28,580 nucleotides of DNA from JAKAGZ01 sp964595355 (GCA_964595355.1 CAZQQD010000031.1:1-28580); one strand, 5' to 3'; counted from the stretch's first letter, positions 14,954 through 23,534 are shown. The notes: generated by a model not told the origin, from the letters alone. Translations and numbers: made by a program.

Positions 14954-17878
14954 ATGAATTACAAGCTTACCAACAGAATTTTTGCTGTTTCTGTTTTTCT
15001 TATTTCCTTTATTGTTTTATTTTCAACAGTCCAGCCATCAGTTTCATTCTGGGATCCAGGGGAATTTATTGCCTCTGCTTTTTTTCTACAGGTTCCTCAT
15101 CCCCCTGGTTCACCTCTATTTACAATACTCGGCAGAGTTTTTTCGATGCTGCCAATTGCCGATAACATTGCTCTCAGAGTAAATTATATCTCAGTTTTGG
15201 CTAGTGCTTTCTCAATATTATTCCTTTACCTCATTGCCGTGAAATTAATCCTGAACTATAAAGGGAAGGAACCTGATAACACAACAGATGCATTGTCCAC
15301 ATATATATCTGCAGCTATTGGTGCACTTGCTTTTTCATTCAGTGACACTTTCTGGTTCAACGGAGTAGAAGCGGAAGTTTATGCTTTAAGCACTCTTCTC
15401 TTTTCTGCGATCACATACCTTATGATGGTTTGGCATGAGAAAGCTGACAACAAGGACAATGAAAAATACATCCTTATGCTCGCCTACCTGATAGGAATTT
15501 CAACCGGTGTGCACCTGATGAGCGTTCTTGCTATAGTTTCTATTGTGATGATGATAATGTTCACAAAATATGTAGAAGATGAAGAACAGTTAAAAACATC
15601 TGGTAAAATTTTTCTCGGGCACGCCACTGTTATATTAATAGTTGCATTTTTTATGTGGGGTTCACAGATTTCAAAAAACCCTCCGACAGCGGATGAGTAC
15701 CATAGCTTCGACACAAAATTTATCATATTAATGTCTGTAATCAGCGTCCTGATAATGGGCGCCTTCTGGAAAAGAATATTTAACAAAAATTCTATATATA
15801 TGCCATTTATAATTGGGGGAATTGCATTGTTTATTACTTATCCGGGTATTGTAAAAATCCTTCCTGGAATTATTGCAAATGTTTCCGGTGATCATTCTAC
15901 AACTGCTGTACTAGCTTTCGCAATAATTCTCGGAATACTCGGCTATGCTGTACATTACTCAGTAAAAAATCAAAAGCGAACAATGCATCTTATTTTTATG
16001 TCTCTGATATTTATCCTTCTGGGATTCACAACTTATGCGATGGTAATTATACGATCCAATCTTGACCCGCCAATGAATGAAAATGATCCGAAAGAGTTTT
16101 CGGAACTAATCTCTTACCTGAACAGAGATCAATACGGAGATTTCCCGATTTTTGAAAGAAGATTTGCTAACGAGCCGCATCAACAGATTGTTTTTACAAA
16201 TTACGAAAGTGATCTTGATTTCTGGTGGCGTTACCAGATGAATCACATGACTACGCGTTACCTTCTCTGGAATTTTGCAGGAAGAGAAGGCTGGGTACAG
16301 GACGACGGAGTTGATATAGCACCATTTAATAAAATTGGAAACATAATCGGAAAAATATTTAATATTCATTTTGCAGGAGATATAGCAAATTCTCTTTATG
16401 GTATTCCATTTCTGATTGGATTGATAGGCATTTACTTTCATTTCAGGAAAGACTGGAAAATGGCCGTGATATTTATGGTGCTTTTTATATTTATGGGATA
16501 CCTGACGGCATTTTATCAAAATCAACAGCAACCACAACCAAGAGAGAGAGATTACTTTTATGTGGGTGCATTCTTTGTTTTCGGAATCTGGATTGCAATC
16601 GGAATAAGAGGCCTAATTGATTTAGTAGAAAAAAAAATCAAGGAAAGTTCATTTAAGAACTCAGCTGTTTTGGGAATACTTTTATTGGGGGTCGTATTTA
16701 TTCCGTTTAATATAGTGAGAACAAATTATTACGCACACGACAGGTCAAACAACTGGCTGCCCTGGGATTATGCATATAATATACTCCAAAGTTGTGCGTC
16801 TAGAGCTATACTATTTACAAACGGCGACAATGATACCTTCCCACTCTGGTATCTTCAGGATGCTGAAGGAATAAGAAGGGATGTAAAAATAGTCTGTCTC
16901 AGCCTTGCCAATACTCCCTGGTATATAAACTTGTTAAAAAACAGTGACCCATATGGGGTTGGGACAATACATCTTAATTTAACTGATGAACAGATCAATA
17001 ATATTCGCCCCCTACAATGGCGCCCGGTCAATATTACAATACTGGTTCCACCCGATATGGATACAAACGATATGGATATTCAGGATTCAACAATAATTAA
17101 GAAGGGGTCTTTTACTTTTACTATGAATAACACCGTTACTTTTGGCAATATAAAAGCTGTTCGTATTCAGGATTTAGTAGTTAAACAGATAGTTCAGGAT
17201 AATTTTGACAAAAGACCGATTTACTTTGCCACATCAGGCTCGCCTGTAAGCCAGATAGGGCTGGGTAACTATTTAAAACTTGAAGGTATGGCTTTAAGAC
17301 TTGTGCCGGAAAAAAGGACTTCGGCTAACTTCATTAATGTTCCTGCTTTAAGAAAAGAACTGCTTGAAGGAAATAAATCATATAGCAAAGATTTTCAAAG
17401 AGGTTTTAAATTCAGAGGATTGAATAATCCCAAAATCTTTTTCGATAATAACCAGCAGGGAATGTCTTCTCACTATCGCAATTCGTTCTTAAAACTTGCA
17501 TACTATTATCTTGATACAAATCAAAATGCAGAAGCAATTTCAGTGCTTGATACAATGATGAACAAGATATCTGTGAAAACCATCCATATAGACTATGAAA
17601 ATTATGCCAGAATTGGTGAGCTTTATTTTGTGGCTGGTGACAAAAACAAATTTGACGAAATTGCGGGTAAAGCAGAAGAAACAGCTCTACAAAAACTTAC
17701 TAATAACCCAAATGATCTCACTGCATTAAGAGTTTTAATGAATATTTATCAGAATAAGAATGACTATCCCAAACTTCTTGACTTATGGAAAAAGATTGAA
17801 TATCTCTATCCAAGGGATCCAAATGTAAAACGGAACATTTTAAAATATCAGCAACTTGTGGATAGTCTTAAAAACTAA
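14954..17878 (+). CDS. DUF2723 (TMEM260/GT117-like) integral membrane protein, copy 2
   Basis: This 974-residue protein is a clear paralogue of copy 1 along its whole length. It shares FWDPGEF (Asp34, Glu37), PHPPGSPL, the GISTGVHLMSVL and FITYPGIVKILP membrane segments, NQQQPQPRERDYFYVGA, NGDNDTFPLWYLQD and the C-terminal TPR-like helices. It lacks about 22 residues of a Ser/Thr-rich insertion present in copy 1 (copy 1 residues 699-728). The architecture is a polytopic GT-C-like N-terminal half and an extracytoplasmic C-terminal half. A GAGG site precedes the ATG. The gap to the family 9 glycosyltransferase is only 17 bases, so those two form an operon. Function is inferred from the family: transfer of a sugar to envelope proteins or glycans. 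Confidence 0.9.
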   Translation: MNYKLTNRIFAVSVFLISFIVLFSTVQPSVSFWDPGEFIASAFFLQVPHPPGSPLFTILGRVFSMLPIADNIALRVNYISVLASAFSILFLYLIAVKLILNYKGKEPDNTTDALSTYISAAIGALAFSFSDTFWFNGVEAEVYALSTLLFSAITYLMMVWHEKADNKDNEKYILMLAYLIGISTGVHLMSVLAIVSIVMMIMFTKYVEDEEQLKTSGKIFLGHATVILIVAFFMWGSQISKNPPTADEYHSFDTKFIILMSVISVLIMGAFWKRIFNKNSIYMPFIIGGIALFITYPGIVKILPGIIANVSGDHSTTAVLAFAIILGILGYAVHYSVKNQKRTMHLIFMSLIFILLGFTTYAMVIIRSNLDPPMNENDPKEFSELISYLNRDQYGDFPIFERRFANEPHQQIVFTNYESDLDFWWRYQMNHMTTRYLLWNFAGREGWVQDDGVDIAPFNKIGNIIGKIFNIHFAGDIANSLYGIPFLIGLIGIYFHFRKDWKMAVIFMVLFIFMGYLTAFYQNQQQPQPRERDYFYVGAFFVFGIWIAIGIRGLIDLVEKKIKESSFKNSAVLGILLLGVVFIPFNIVRTNYYAHDRSNNWLPWDYAYNILQSCASRAILFTNGDNDTFPLWYLQDAEGIRRDVKIVCLSLANTPWYINLLKNSDPYGVGTIHLNLTDEQINNIRPLQWRPVNITILVPPDMDTNDMDIQDSTIIKKGSFTFTMNNTVTFGNIKAVRIQDLVVKQIVQDNFDKRPIYFATSGSPVSQIGLGNYLKLEGMALRLVPEKRTSANFINVPALRKELLEGNKSYSKDFQRGFKFRGLNNPKIFFDNNQQGMSSHYRNSFLKLAYYYLDTNQNAEAISVLDTMMNKISVKTIHIDYENYARIGELYFVAGDKNKFDEIAGKAEETALQKLTNNPNDLTALRVLMNIYQNKNDYPKLLDLWKKIEYLYPRDPNVKRNILKYQQLVDSLKN

Positions 17879-17895
17879 AAATAGCCTTTGACTTT

Positions 17896-18951
17896 ATGAA
17901 AATTCTCATAATTGCACTTTCAGGAATTGGTGATGCCCTTATCTTTTCTCCCGCATTAAAACTCATGCTTGATGCTCTACCAAAAGCAGAAATTGATATA
18001 CTTACCATGCTCAAAGGTGTGGAGAATATTTATTCGAAAAACCCGAACATAAATAAAATTCATTTTTTTGATTTTATGAACGAAGGATACCTAAAATCTC
18101 TGAACTATGTTCTCGGCATGCGAGGCAAGTATGATGCAACAATTAATATTTATCCTGCAAATAGAAAGGAATATAATATTATAAGTTTTCTTCTCGGTGC
18201 TAGAAAGAGAGCAGCGGTTAATTATTTAAGGAAAGATTTTCAAAACTTCGGGTGGCTGAATAATGTTACTATAAAAGAGAATGATTCCTTGCACAACGCA
18301 CAAACCAATATCAAGCTTATAGAAAAACTATTAAACAAAAAATTTAATGAAGAACCACCTTTCGAACTATATTTAAATAACAATGATGAAAAGGCGGCAG
18401 AAAATTTCTTAAAGGAAAATACGATTCCAGAAAAAGATCTTGTTATCGGTTACCATCCGGGGACTGCCGTTTTAAAAAACCAAATAAAACGTAGGTGGGA
18501 ACCCGAAAAATTTTCAGAACTTGGAAAAAGATTGATCAAAAAACATAATGCAAAAATCATGATATTCGGAGGGCCCGGAGAAAATGATTTAAAAGAAAAC
18601 ATCCTATCTATGATTGACTCATCATTGGTATATTCTGTTTCTGGTTTGTCACTTACTGAAAGTGCTGCTTTGATGAAACGTTGCAATGTTTTTGTTACAA
18701 ATGATTCCAGCCTGATGCATGTTGCTTCAGCACTTCAATTAAACGTTGTTGCTATAATAGGCCCGACAAATCCAAATTATATCCATCCCTGGAAAACGAA
18801 TCATAAAATTGTAACACTAAATTTAGATTGCGCCCCCTGTTTTATTTATTCTCCACGTCCTCTTACTTGCTCTCGTGATGACGTTAAGTTTAAATGCATA
18901 AAAGAATTAAATGTTGATATGGTTTATAATGAGGTTTTGAAATTCATATAA
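17896..18951 (+). CDS. Family 9 glycosyltransferase (heptosyltransferase-like)
   Basis: This is a GT-B-fold transferase of the ADP-heptose:LPS heptosyltransferase family. The 351-residue protein has the N-terminal LSGIGDALIFSPAL motif and the C-terminal domain beginning GYHPGTA. Later come IFGGPGEND, VSGLSLTESAALMKRCNVFVTNDSSLMHVASAL and the IGPTNP segment, all typical of the family. A Cys-rich stretch (CAPCFIY, TCSRDD, FKCI) near the C-terminus matches the pattern of many GT9 members. It lies 17 bases after DUF2723 copy 2, implying co-expression. The donor sugar is unknown; heptose is only the family default. Confidence 0.9.
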   Translation: MKILIIALSGIGDALIFSPALKLMLDALPKAEIDILTMLKGVENIYSKNPNINKIHFFDFMNEGYLKSLNYVLGMRGKYDATINIYPANRKEYNIISFLLGARKRAAVNYLRKDFQNFGWLNNVTIKENDSLHNAQTNIKLIEKLLNKKFNEEPPFELYLNNNDEKAAENFLKENTIPEKDLVIGYHPGTAVLKNQIKRRWEPEKFSELGKRLIKKHNAKIMIFGGPGENDLKENILSMIDSSLVYSVSGLSLTESAALMKRCNVFVTNDSSLMHVASALQLNVVAIIGPTNPNYIHPWKTNHKIVTLNLDCAPCFIYSPRPLTCSRDDVKFKCIKELNVDMVYNEVLKFI

Positions 18952-18991
18952 AATTATTAATATTAGTTTTTAATCTAAGGCCAAAACCATT

Positions 18992-19498
18992 ATGCAAGAC
19001 AAGACAATAGTGCAATATAAAACCTGGTTTGAATACGAAAAAGATGCTCACGCAAAAACAATATCGTCCTTAAAAACAGTTCCTGAAGAAGGAAGAAAAA
19101 CAAAAGAATTTCAAAAAGCAGTTGACCTTTTTGCACATATTGTTGGCGCCAGAATTTTGTGGCTTTACAGGTTTGGATTTTTGAAGGACAAGACTGAAAA
19201 TTTGTTCCCAATTAATGTTAAAATTGAAGAACTTTCTTTAATGGTTGATAAAATGTATTCAGTCTGGGATGATTACTTCAACAAACTCGACGAAAAAGAA
19301 TTCAACAGGATTTTTGAATATAAAAGCACTGAAAACCTTTGGTATACAAATAAGATCGAAGAAATAATTACTCAATTATTCGGTCATTCCTGGTATCACC
19401 GCGGACAGATCGCAATGCTCGTAAGAATAGCCGGCGGTACACCAGCAGAAACTGATTATGTTTATTGGAAAAGAAAACCTATTCCTACAAAAGACTAA
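18992..19498 (+). CDS. DinB-family (DinB/YfiT four-helix) protein
   Basis: The 168-residue protein has the DinB-fold pattern: four long helices with a metal triad of His49 (in FAHIVGARILWLYR) and the HxxxH pair His132/His136 (GHSWYHRGQIAML). The conserved end GGTPAETDYVYW follows. DinB-superfamily proteins include thiol-dependent transferases and many uncharacterised members, so no reaction is assigned. Its stop overlaps the start of the next gene (TAATG), indicating translational coupling. The 40-base gap after the GT9 gene leaves open whether it shares that operon. Confidence 0.87.
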   Translation: MQDKTIVQYKTWFEYEKDAHAKTISSLKTVPEEGRKTKEFQKAVDLFAHIVGARILWLYRFGFLKDKTENLFPINVKIEELSLMVDKMYSVWDDYFNKLDEKEFNRIFEYKSTENLWYTNKIEEIITQLFGHSWYHRGQIAMLVRIAGGTPAETDYVYWKRKPIPTKD

Positions 19499-19830
19499 TG
19501 AGAAAATATCATCATCTTGGAATTCCTACAAAAGAAAAACGACCGGATGAAGAACATATTCCGCATCTGAAGATTTTTGTATCCGGTTATGATACAAGTC
19601 CGTACAAAATAGAATGGATGCGGTTTGAAAATGATTGTGACCTGCCTGAAGTAGTTAAAACAATTCCTCATGTTGCTTTCGAAGTAGATAATCTTGAAGA
19701 AGAGCTCAAAGGAAAGAAAGTAATTATTGAACCGAACAGTCCTTCTCCCGGAGTAAAAGTCGCCTTTATAATAGACAATGGTGCGCCTGTGGAGTTTCTG
19801 GAAATTGACCATTCTATCTATAAAGAATAA
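19498..19830 (+). CDS. Small VOC (glyoxalase-fold) protein
   Basis: This 110-residue protein is a single vicinal-oxygen-chelate half-domain unit. It begins MRKYHHLGIPT and has PHVAFEV (57-63) and PVEFLEI (97-103), the usual strand motifs, with His5/His6, His58 and Glu99 as possible metal ligands. I recognise the overall pattern as a conserved hypothetical VOC family; no substrate is known to me. The ATG at 19498 overlaps the DinB stop codon as TAATG, which fixes the start and argues against the longer in-frame ATG at 19465. Coupling to a DinB-fold metal protein suggests the pair acts together, for example in thiol-dependent detoxification, but that is speculation. Confidence 0.82.
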   Translation: MRKYHHLGIPTKEKRPDEEHIPHLKIFVSGYDTSPYKIEWMRFENDCDLPEVVKTIPHVAFEVDNLEEELKGKKVIIEPNSPSPGVKVAFIIDNGAPVEFLEIDHSIYKE

Positions 19831-19874
19831 AATTAAATTAACTTGCAATTTTAATTGCTTCAGCTGAAACAGTG

Positions 19875-19880
19875 TATAAT
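19875..19880 (+). promoter_or_regulatory. Candidate -10 box for the LOG gene
   Basis: A perfect TATAAT lies 35 bases before the ATG at 19915. The -35 position (TAATTG) is poor, so this is only a weak promoter candidate. Confidence 0.25.
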
Positions 19881-19914
19881 GTTATTAATTATCCATTATT
19901 CATATACAAAAGAA

Positions 19915-20499
19915 ATGAAAATAGAAAAAGTTTGTGTTTATTGTGCATCCAGCAGAAAAGCTGATAAGATTTATTTTGATGAAGCAAAAAAACTAGGGGA
20001 AATTCTTGCTCAAAATTCTATCACTTTGGTCTGTGGAGGAGGAGCAGTCGGTTCTATGGGAAATATTGCAGATGGAGCCTTATCTCAAAATGGAAAAGTG
20101 ATTGGAATTATTCCAAAGTTCATGGTTGATCTTGAATGGGCACATAAAGGACTAACCGAACTACACATTGTAAAAAACATGCACGAAAGAAAACATTTAA
20201 TGCTCGCAGGGGTGGATGCAGCAATTGCACTCCCCGGAGGATGCGGCACTCTTGAAGAGCTGATGGAAGCGATAACATGGAAACGACTTGGAATATTTAT
20301 CAAGCCAATTATAATCGTTAACACAAAAGGATATTTCGATAATCTTATAAATTTACTTGAGCACAGCATCACAGAAAAATTTATGAGTGAAAAACACGGA
20401 GCAATGTGGTCTGTTGTAAATCATGTCGAAGATGTTATTCCTGCTATTAAAAGCGCACCTGTTTGGTCAAACGATGCAAGAAGTTTTGCGGTGCTTTAG
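19915..20499 (+). CDS. LOG-family protein (cytokinin riboside 5'-monophosphate phosphoribohydrolase type)
   Basis: LOG proteins hydrolyse nucleoside 5'-monophosphates (AMP or cytokinin ribotides) to base and ribose 5-phosphate. The 194-residue protein has the Rossmann loop GGGAVGSMG (41-49), the MHERK motif (89-93, catalytic Arg92) and PGGCGTLEE (107-115, catalytic Glu), all intact. It is thus a canonical type I LOG. The ATG at 19915 starts directly at the KVCVYCASS strand; an upstream in-frame extension (from 19855) lacks family similarity. It is convergent with the decarboxylase gene. Cellular role in this organism is unknown. Confidence 0.9.
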   Translation: MKIEKVCVYCASSRKADKIYFDEAKKLGEILAQNSITLVCGGGAVGSMGNIADGALSQNGKVIGIIPKFMVDLEWAHKGLTELHIVKNMHERKHLMLAGVDAAIALPGGCGTLEELMEAITWKRLGIFIKPIIIVNTKGYFDNLINLLEHSITEKFMSEKHGAMWSVVNHVEDVIPAIKSAPVWSNDARSFAVL

Positions 20500-20505
20500 T
20501 TTTAT

Positions 20506-20525
20506 AATAATCAGGTAATATTATT
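20506..20525. terminator. Weak AT-rich hairpin between convergent genes
   Basis: AATAAT/ATTATT arms (20506-20511 and 20520-20525) with a T-run on plus lie between the LOG stop and the convergent decarboxylase stop. The helix is short and AT-only, so termination strength is doubtful. Confidence 0.3.
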
Positions 20526-21873
20526 TTTTAACTTTATTATATGCCTTTATCATCGCATTTAGACTCAACTTTACATCTTCTTCTGTTGTAGCCCAGGAAC
20601 AAACACTTATTCTCATAATGGTTTTTCCCTGCCAGTTTGTGCCGCCGCACCAACACGTACCATCATTCTGAATTTCTTTGATAACTTTGTTTGTGGTTTC
20701 AGCATCACCGAACGAAACCAGTACCTGGTTAAAAACAACATCATTTACAATTTCAAATCCTGCTGCCGTTAAACCTTCAGCAAACATTTTTGCATTATTA
20801 CAGGTTCTTTCTACTAATTCAATCAAACCTTTTTTACCGAGAGAGTACAAAGCTGCCCAGACTTCTATTCCACGCGACCTTCGTGAAAGTTCCGGTGTAA
20901 ATTGTGACGGTTCTCTCCTGAATTCCTGTGGAAGATAAGATGCTGTAAGTGTCATAGCTGATCTTAAGACTTCTTCATCACGAACAAAAGCAAGGCCGCA
21001 ATCGTAAGGAACATTCAATAACTTGTGTGCATCAGTTGCCCACGAATCTGCTTTTTCAATTCCTTTAACAAGATGAGCTTTTTCAGGAACAACTGCTGCC
21101 CACAAACCAAAAGCGCCATCAATGTGAAGCCAGGCGTTTTGTTCTTTTGCTATGTCTGCTATTTCATCAATCGGATCAAATGATCCCGAATTTACATTCC
21201 CCGCCTGCGCACAAATAATAGTCGGGGCTTTTACTTTCGGAATTTTATTTGCAATCATTCTTCCCTGGTTGTCTACAGGAACTTTAATTACCCGGTTTCT
21301 TCCCATGCCTAAAAGTCCCAGTGCCTTAAATATTGTTACGTGTGCATCTTCACCCACTATTACTTTTACATCCGGCGCACCAAACAAACCGTCTGATTCA
21401 ACATCCCAGCCTGCTTTCTGCAAAACTGAATGTCTGGCAGCAGCCAGCGAAGTAAAATTTGCAATAGAAGCCCCGGTTACAAAAGCACCACCGCAATCCG
21501 GAGGAAGTGAAAATAGTTCCAGTAACCATTTTAAGGAAATGGATTCTAGGTAAGCGCCGATAGGAGAACCAGTGAACAAACCGGCATTCTGATCCCACGC
21601 AGATGACAACCAGTTTGCTGCCAGTGTTGCAGGCAATGAACCTCCTATAACAAAGCCGAAAAATCTGGGACCTGATATTCCTATCGTGGCAGGCGAACCA
21701 TATTTATCAAGAAGTTCGATAACTTCTTTTTCATCAATTGGCTCTTCAGGAAGAGATTTATTAAAATGACTTAAATTTTTTATAGCCTCTTCTGCGGGGG
21801 GAACTTTTCGATTTTGAATTTCCTTTCTGTATTTAACAGCACGTTCAGCAACATCACGAAGTAGTGAATCCAT
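20521..21873 (-). CDS. PLP-dependent group II decarboxylase (aromatic amino acid / glutamate decarboxylase family)
   Basis: This soluble fold-type I PLP enzyme removes the carboxyl group of an amino acid. The 450-residue protein shows His178 in GEDAHVTIFKALGLLG (stacks on PLP), HIDGAFG with Asp252 (pairs with the pyridine nitrogen), and DAHKLLNVPYDCG with the Schiff-base Lys284. The C-terminal small domain contains RISVCSWATT. The substrate (tyrosine, tryptophan, DOPA, glutamate or other) cannot be told; some relatives act as aldehyde synthases. A GAGGA site precedes the ATG. It appears monocistronic and convergent with the LOG gene. Confidence 0.9.
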   Translation of the reverse strand: MDSLLRDVAERAVKYRKEIQNRKVPPAEEAIKNLSHFNKSLPEEPIDEKEVIELLDKYGSPATIGISGPRFFGFVIGGSLPATLAANWLSSAWDQNAGLFTGSPIGAYLESISLKWLLELFSLPPDCGGAFVTGASIANFTSLAAARHSVLQKAGWDVESDGLFGAPDVKVIVGEDAHVTIFKALGLLGMGRNRVIKVPVDNQGRMIANKIPKVKAPTIICAQAGNVNSGSFDPIDEIADIAKEQNAWLHIDGAFGLWAAVVPEKAHLVKGIEKADSWATDAHKLLNVPYDCGLAFVRDEEVLRSAMTLTASYLPQEFRREPSQFTPELSRRSRGIEVWAALYSLGKKGLIELVERTCNNAKMFAEGLTAAGFEIVNDVVFNQVLVSFGDAETTNKVIKEIQNDGTCWCGGTNWQGKTIMRISVCSWATTEEDVKLSLNAMIKAYNKVKK

Positions 21874-22010
21874 TATATCCTCTTTAATTTAGGCCTGATA
21901 ATTTAAGAAGGATTAGTTCAAATAAAAAGCGGAATAACTAAAATCAATTTCTATTTTGAGCTGAAGGTAGAATTTTTAGAAATGAAACTATCCCAAGCAG
22001 AAACTATAGA

Positions 22011-22544
22011 TCATTGCCTTGGTGGCGGACCATCGGGTCTTGGTCTTCCTTCCCGATTTCCCGGAGGGGGCATCCCAGGTCTTTCCTTTGGTCTGAATGA
22101 AGAAAGAAAAATATTTTTAAGTTTTTCTTTTTGTTCGGGATTGCATACAGTGCCGAGCTTTCGGAAATGTTCATAAAGGAATTTTTCGTAGTCGCTTTGT
22201 ATTTTACCAATTTTTTCACTGAATGTTGTAACTTTACTTGAATCGGGGTTCGCGTTAAACGCTTCTATTAGAATTTCTTTCTTAAGTCCGCCAATCTCAT
22301 CGTTCATTCTTTGGGTTACCTCAGCATGTTCTTTCATATACATATCAAATTTACCTTTCTGTTCATCACTAAGATTAAGCTGATCTTTAATAAACCGTCC
22401 AACATTTTCTCTGTCCGGTTGTGGGGGCGGTAATTGCGGTCTGTGCATTTCTTTGTACCAGATGAAGGAAAGGCTGAGAATATTAATAATCACAAGAACA
22501 ATGATCAGCAGGTTAGTCAATTTTTGTTTTGATAAAAAATCCAT
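22011..22544 (-). CDS. Spy/CnrX-like membrane-anchored periplasmic protein
   Basis: The 177-residue product has one N-terminal transmembrane anchor (about 11-30), a short Pro-rich linker, and a helical domain. That domain contains LNLSDEQKGKF and a coiled region up to about residue 150, the pattern of the Spy/CpxP/ZraP/CnrX (metal_resist, LTXXQ-like) group. A Pro/Arg/Gly-rich tail (about 151-177) ends it. Such proteins act as periplasmic chaperones or stress and metal sensors. Its start is 1 base from the stop of the upstream membrane gene, so it is the last gene of a sigma/anti-sigma/sensor cassette and probably senses envelope stress or metal. Function is inferred from fold and context. Confidence 0.75.
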   Translation of the reverse strand: MDFLSKQKLTNLLIIVLVIINILSLSFIWYKEMHRPQLPPPQPDRENVGRFIKDQLNLSDEQKGKFDMYMKEHAEVTQRMNDEIGGLKKEILIEAFNANPDSSKVTTFSEKIGKIQSDYEKFLYEHFRKLGTVCNPEQKEKLKNIFLSSFRPKERPGMPPPGNREGRPRPDGPPPRQ

Positions 22545-22545
22545 T

Positions 22546-22905
22546 TCAGTTTCCTGTTGTTTGATTTATTCCTGAGTAGCTTGCCTCGGCAGGTAGATAA
22601 GAATGACTTAAAATATATTCAGAAGAAATTTTCGAAAAATAATCCTGCTTTGTTACGGTAGTAGTTTTATTACCCGAATTAATAAAATAAATTCCAGTAA
22701 AAATGTTTAAAATTACTATAATGAATAAAATGGCGGGTTTTAGAATTATTCCTTTGAAACCCCTCTTTTCATTTAGTGCTACAGATTCTTCTATTTTTGT
22801 CTGCAACCTTGTAAATAAATATGGGTTTTCACTCAGATTATCTATATTATCAAATGCATTCAGGGTTTTTTCAACCTCTTCCCTTATTTTTTCCTCATTT
22901 TTCAT
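22546..22905 (-). CDS. Single-span membrane protein, probable anti-sigma factor
   Basis: The 119-residue protein has an acidic, helical cytoplasmic N-terminal segment (about 1-50, KIREEVEKTLNAFDNIDNL and NPYLFTRLQTKIEE). One transmembrane helix (about 54-75) follows, then a short extracytoplasmic tail. It has no zinc-finger cysteines. Its place between an ECF sigma gene (50-base gap) and a Spy/CnrX-like sensor (1-base gap) fits a CnrY-type anti-sigma role: the N-terminal segment would bind the sigma factor and the tail would receive the signal. I do not recognise a named family; the role is inferred from context. Confidence 0.65.
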   Translation of the reverse strand: MKNEEKIREEVEKTLNAFDNIDNLSENPYLFTRLQTKIEESVALNEKRGFKGIILKPAILFIIVILNIFTGIYFINSGNKTTTVTKQDYFSKISSEYILSHSYLPAEASYSGINQTTGN

Positions 22906-22955
22906 AGTTTCCCTCGAATAATTTATTAGACGTCTTTTTCCCTCAAAACATGCGG

Positions 22956-23534
22956 TCAGATCAGTTTTTTTTCATAATAGTTATAAAGCCGCTTTTTCAG
23001 GTTGTTTTTAGCCCTGTGAATCAGGGATTCTACCGCCGGAATCGTTGTTTCAAGAATTTCCGCTATTTCCTGGTAACTTAATTCATCATATTTACTGAGA
23101 GTAAATGCTACTCTTTGATTTTCCGGTAATTTTTCCAGCGCTTCATTCAGGATTTTTATCCTGTCTCGATTTTCTGCCTGAGTTCCGGGACTAGAAATAT
23201 CAGTGGCTTTTAACTCTTCCCGTAACGTTTCTTCGCTGGAAATACTTTTCATAATTCCAAAACGTTTTTTTCTCTTTTTTTTTCTCAAAAAATCAAGAGA
23301 TTTTGTAACAGCTATTCTATATATCCAGGTTGATAATTTTGAATCACCCCGAAATCCAGTAATCGATTTGTAAACTTCCATAAAAACTTCCTGTGTAAGG
23401 TCCTCTGCGTCTTCACGATTGTTCGTAAAACGAAAACAAGTGTTTAAGACCTTTTTTTGATTTTCGTTCACGAGAATCTTAAACGATTTGAAACCACCAT
23501 TCGATATGTTTTTAATTAGTTCTTCTTCCGCCAT
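22956..23534 (-). CDS. ECF-type RNA polymerase sigma factor
   Basis: The 192-residue protein has sigma region 2 (about 20-90; NREDAEDLTQEVFMEVYKSI and KLSTWIYRIAVTKSLDFLRKKKRKKR) and region 4 (about 128-182; LEKLPENQRVAFTLSKYDELSYQEIAEIL then ETTIPAVESLIHRAKNNLKK, a helix-turn-helix). Regions 1.1 and 3 are absent, as in extracytoplasmic-function sigmas. I chose the ATG at 23534; a TTG nine codons upstream is possible. The downstream membrane protein and Spy-like gene suggest it is held inactive at the membrane until an envelope signal arrives. No autoregulatory promoter was clear. Confidence 0.9.
   Translation of the reverse strand: MAEEELIKNISNGGFKSFKILVNENQKKVLNTCFRFTNNREDAEDLTQEVFMEVYKSITGFRGDSKLSTWIYRIAVTKSLDFLRKKKRKKRFGIMKSISSEETLREELKATDISSPGTQAENRDRIKILNEALEKLPENQRVAFTLSKYDELSYQEIAEILETTIPAVESLIHRAKNNLKKRLYNYYEKKLI

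Noticed and set aside
14243..16537. Minus-strand frames of 78-143 residues inside the DUF2723 genes
   Set aside because: Cys/His/Ile-rich translations antisense to conserved membrane protein codons, with no start signals.
11804..17878. Recent duplication or assembly artefact of the DUF2723 gene
   Set aside because: The two copies differ in many codons, in an insertion and in flanking sequence, so they are old paralogues, not a repeat error.
19465..19497. Earlier in-frame ATG for the VOC-fold gene
   Set aside because: It would overlap the DinB gene by 34 bases and precede the usual VOC start; TAATG coupling at 19498 is more natural.
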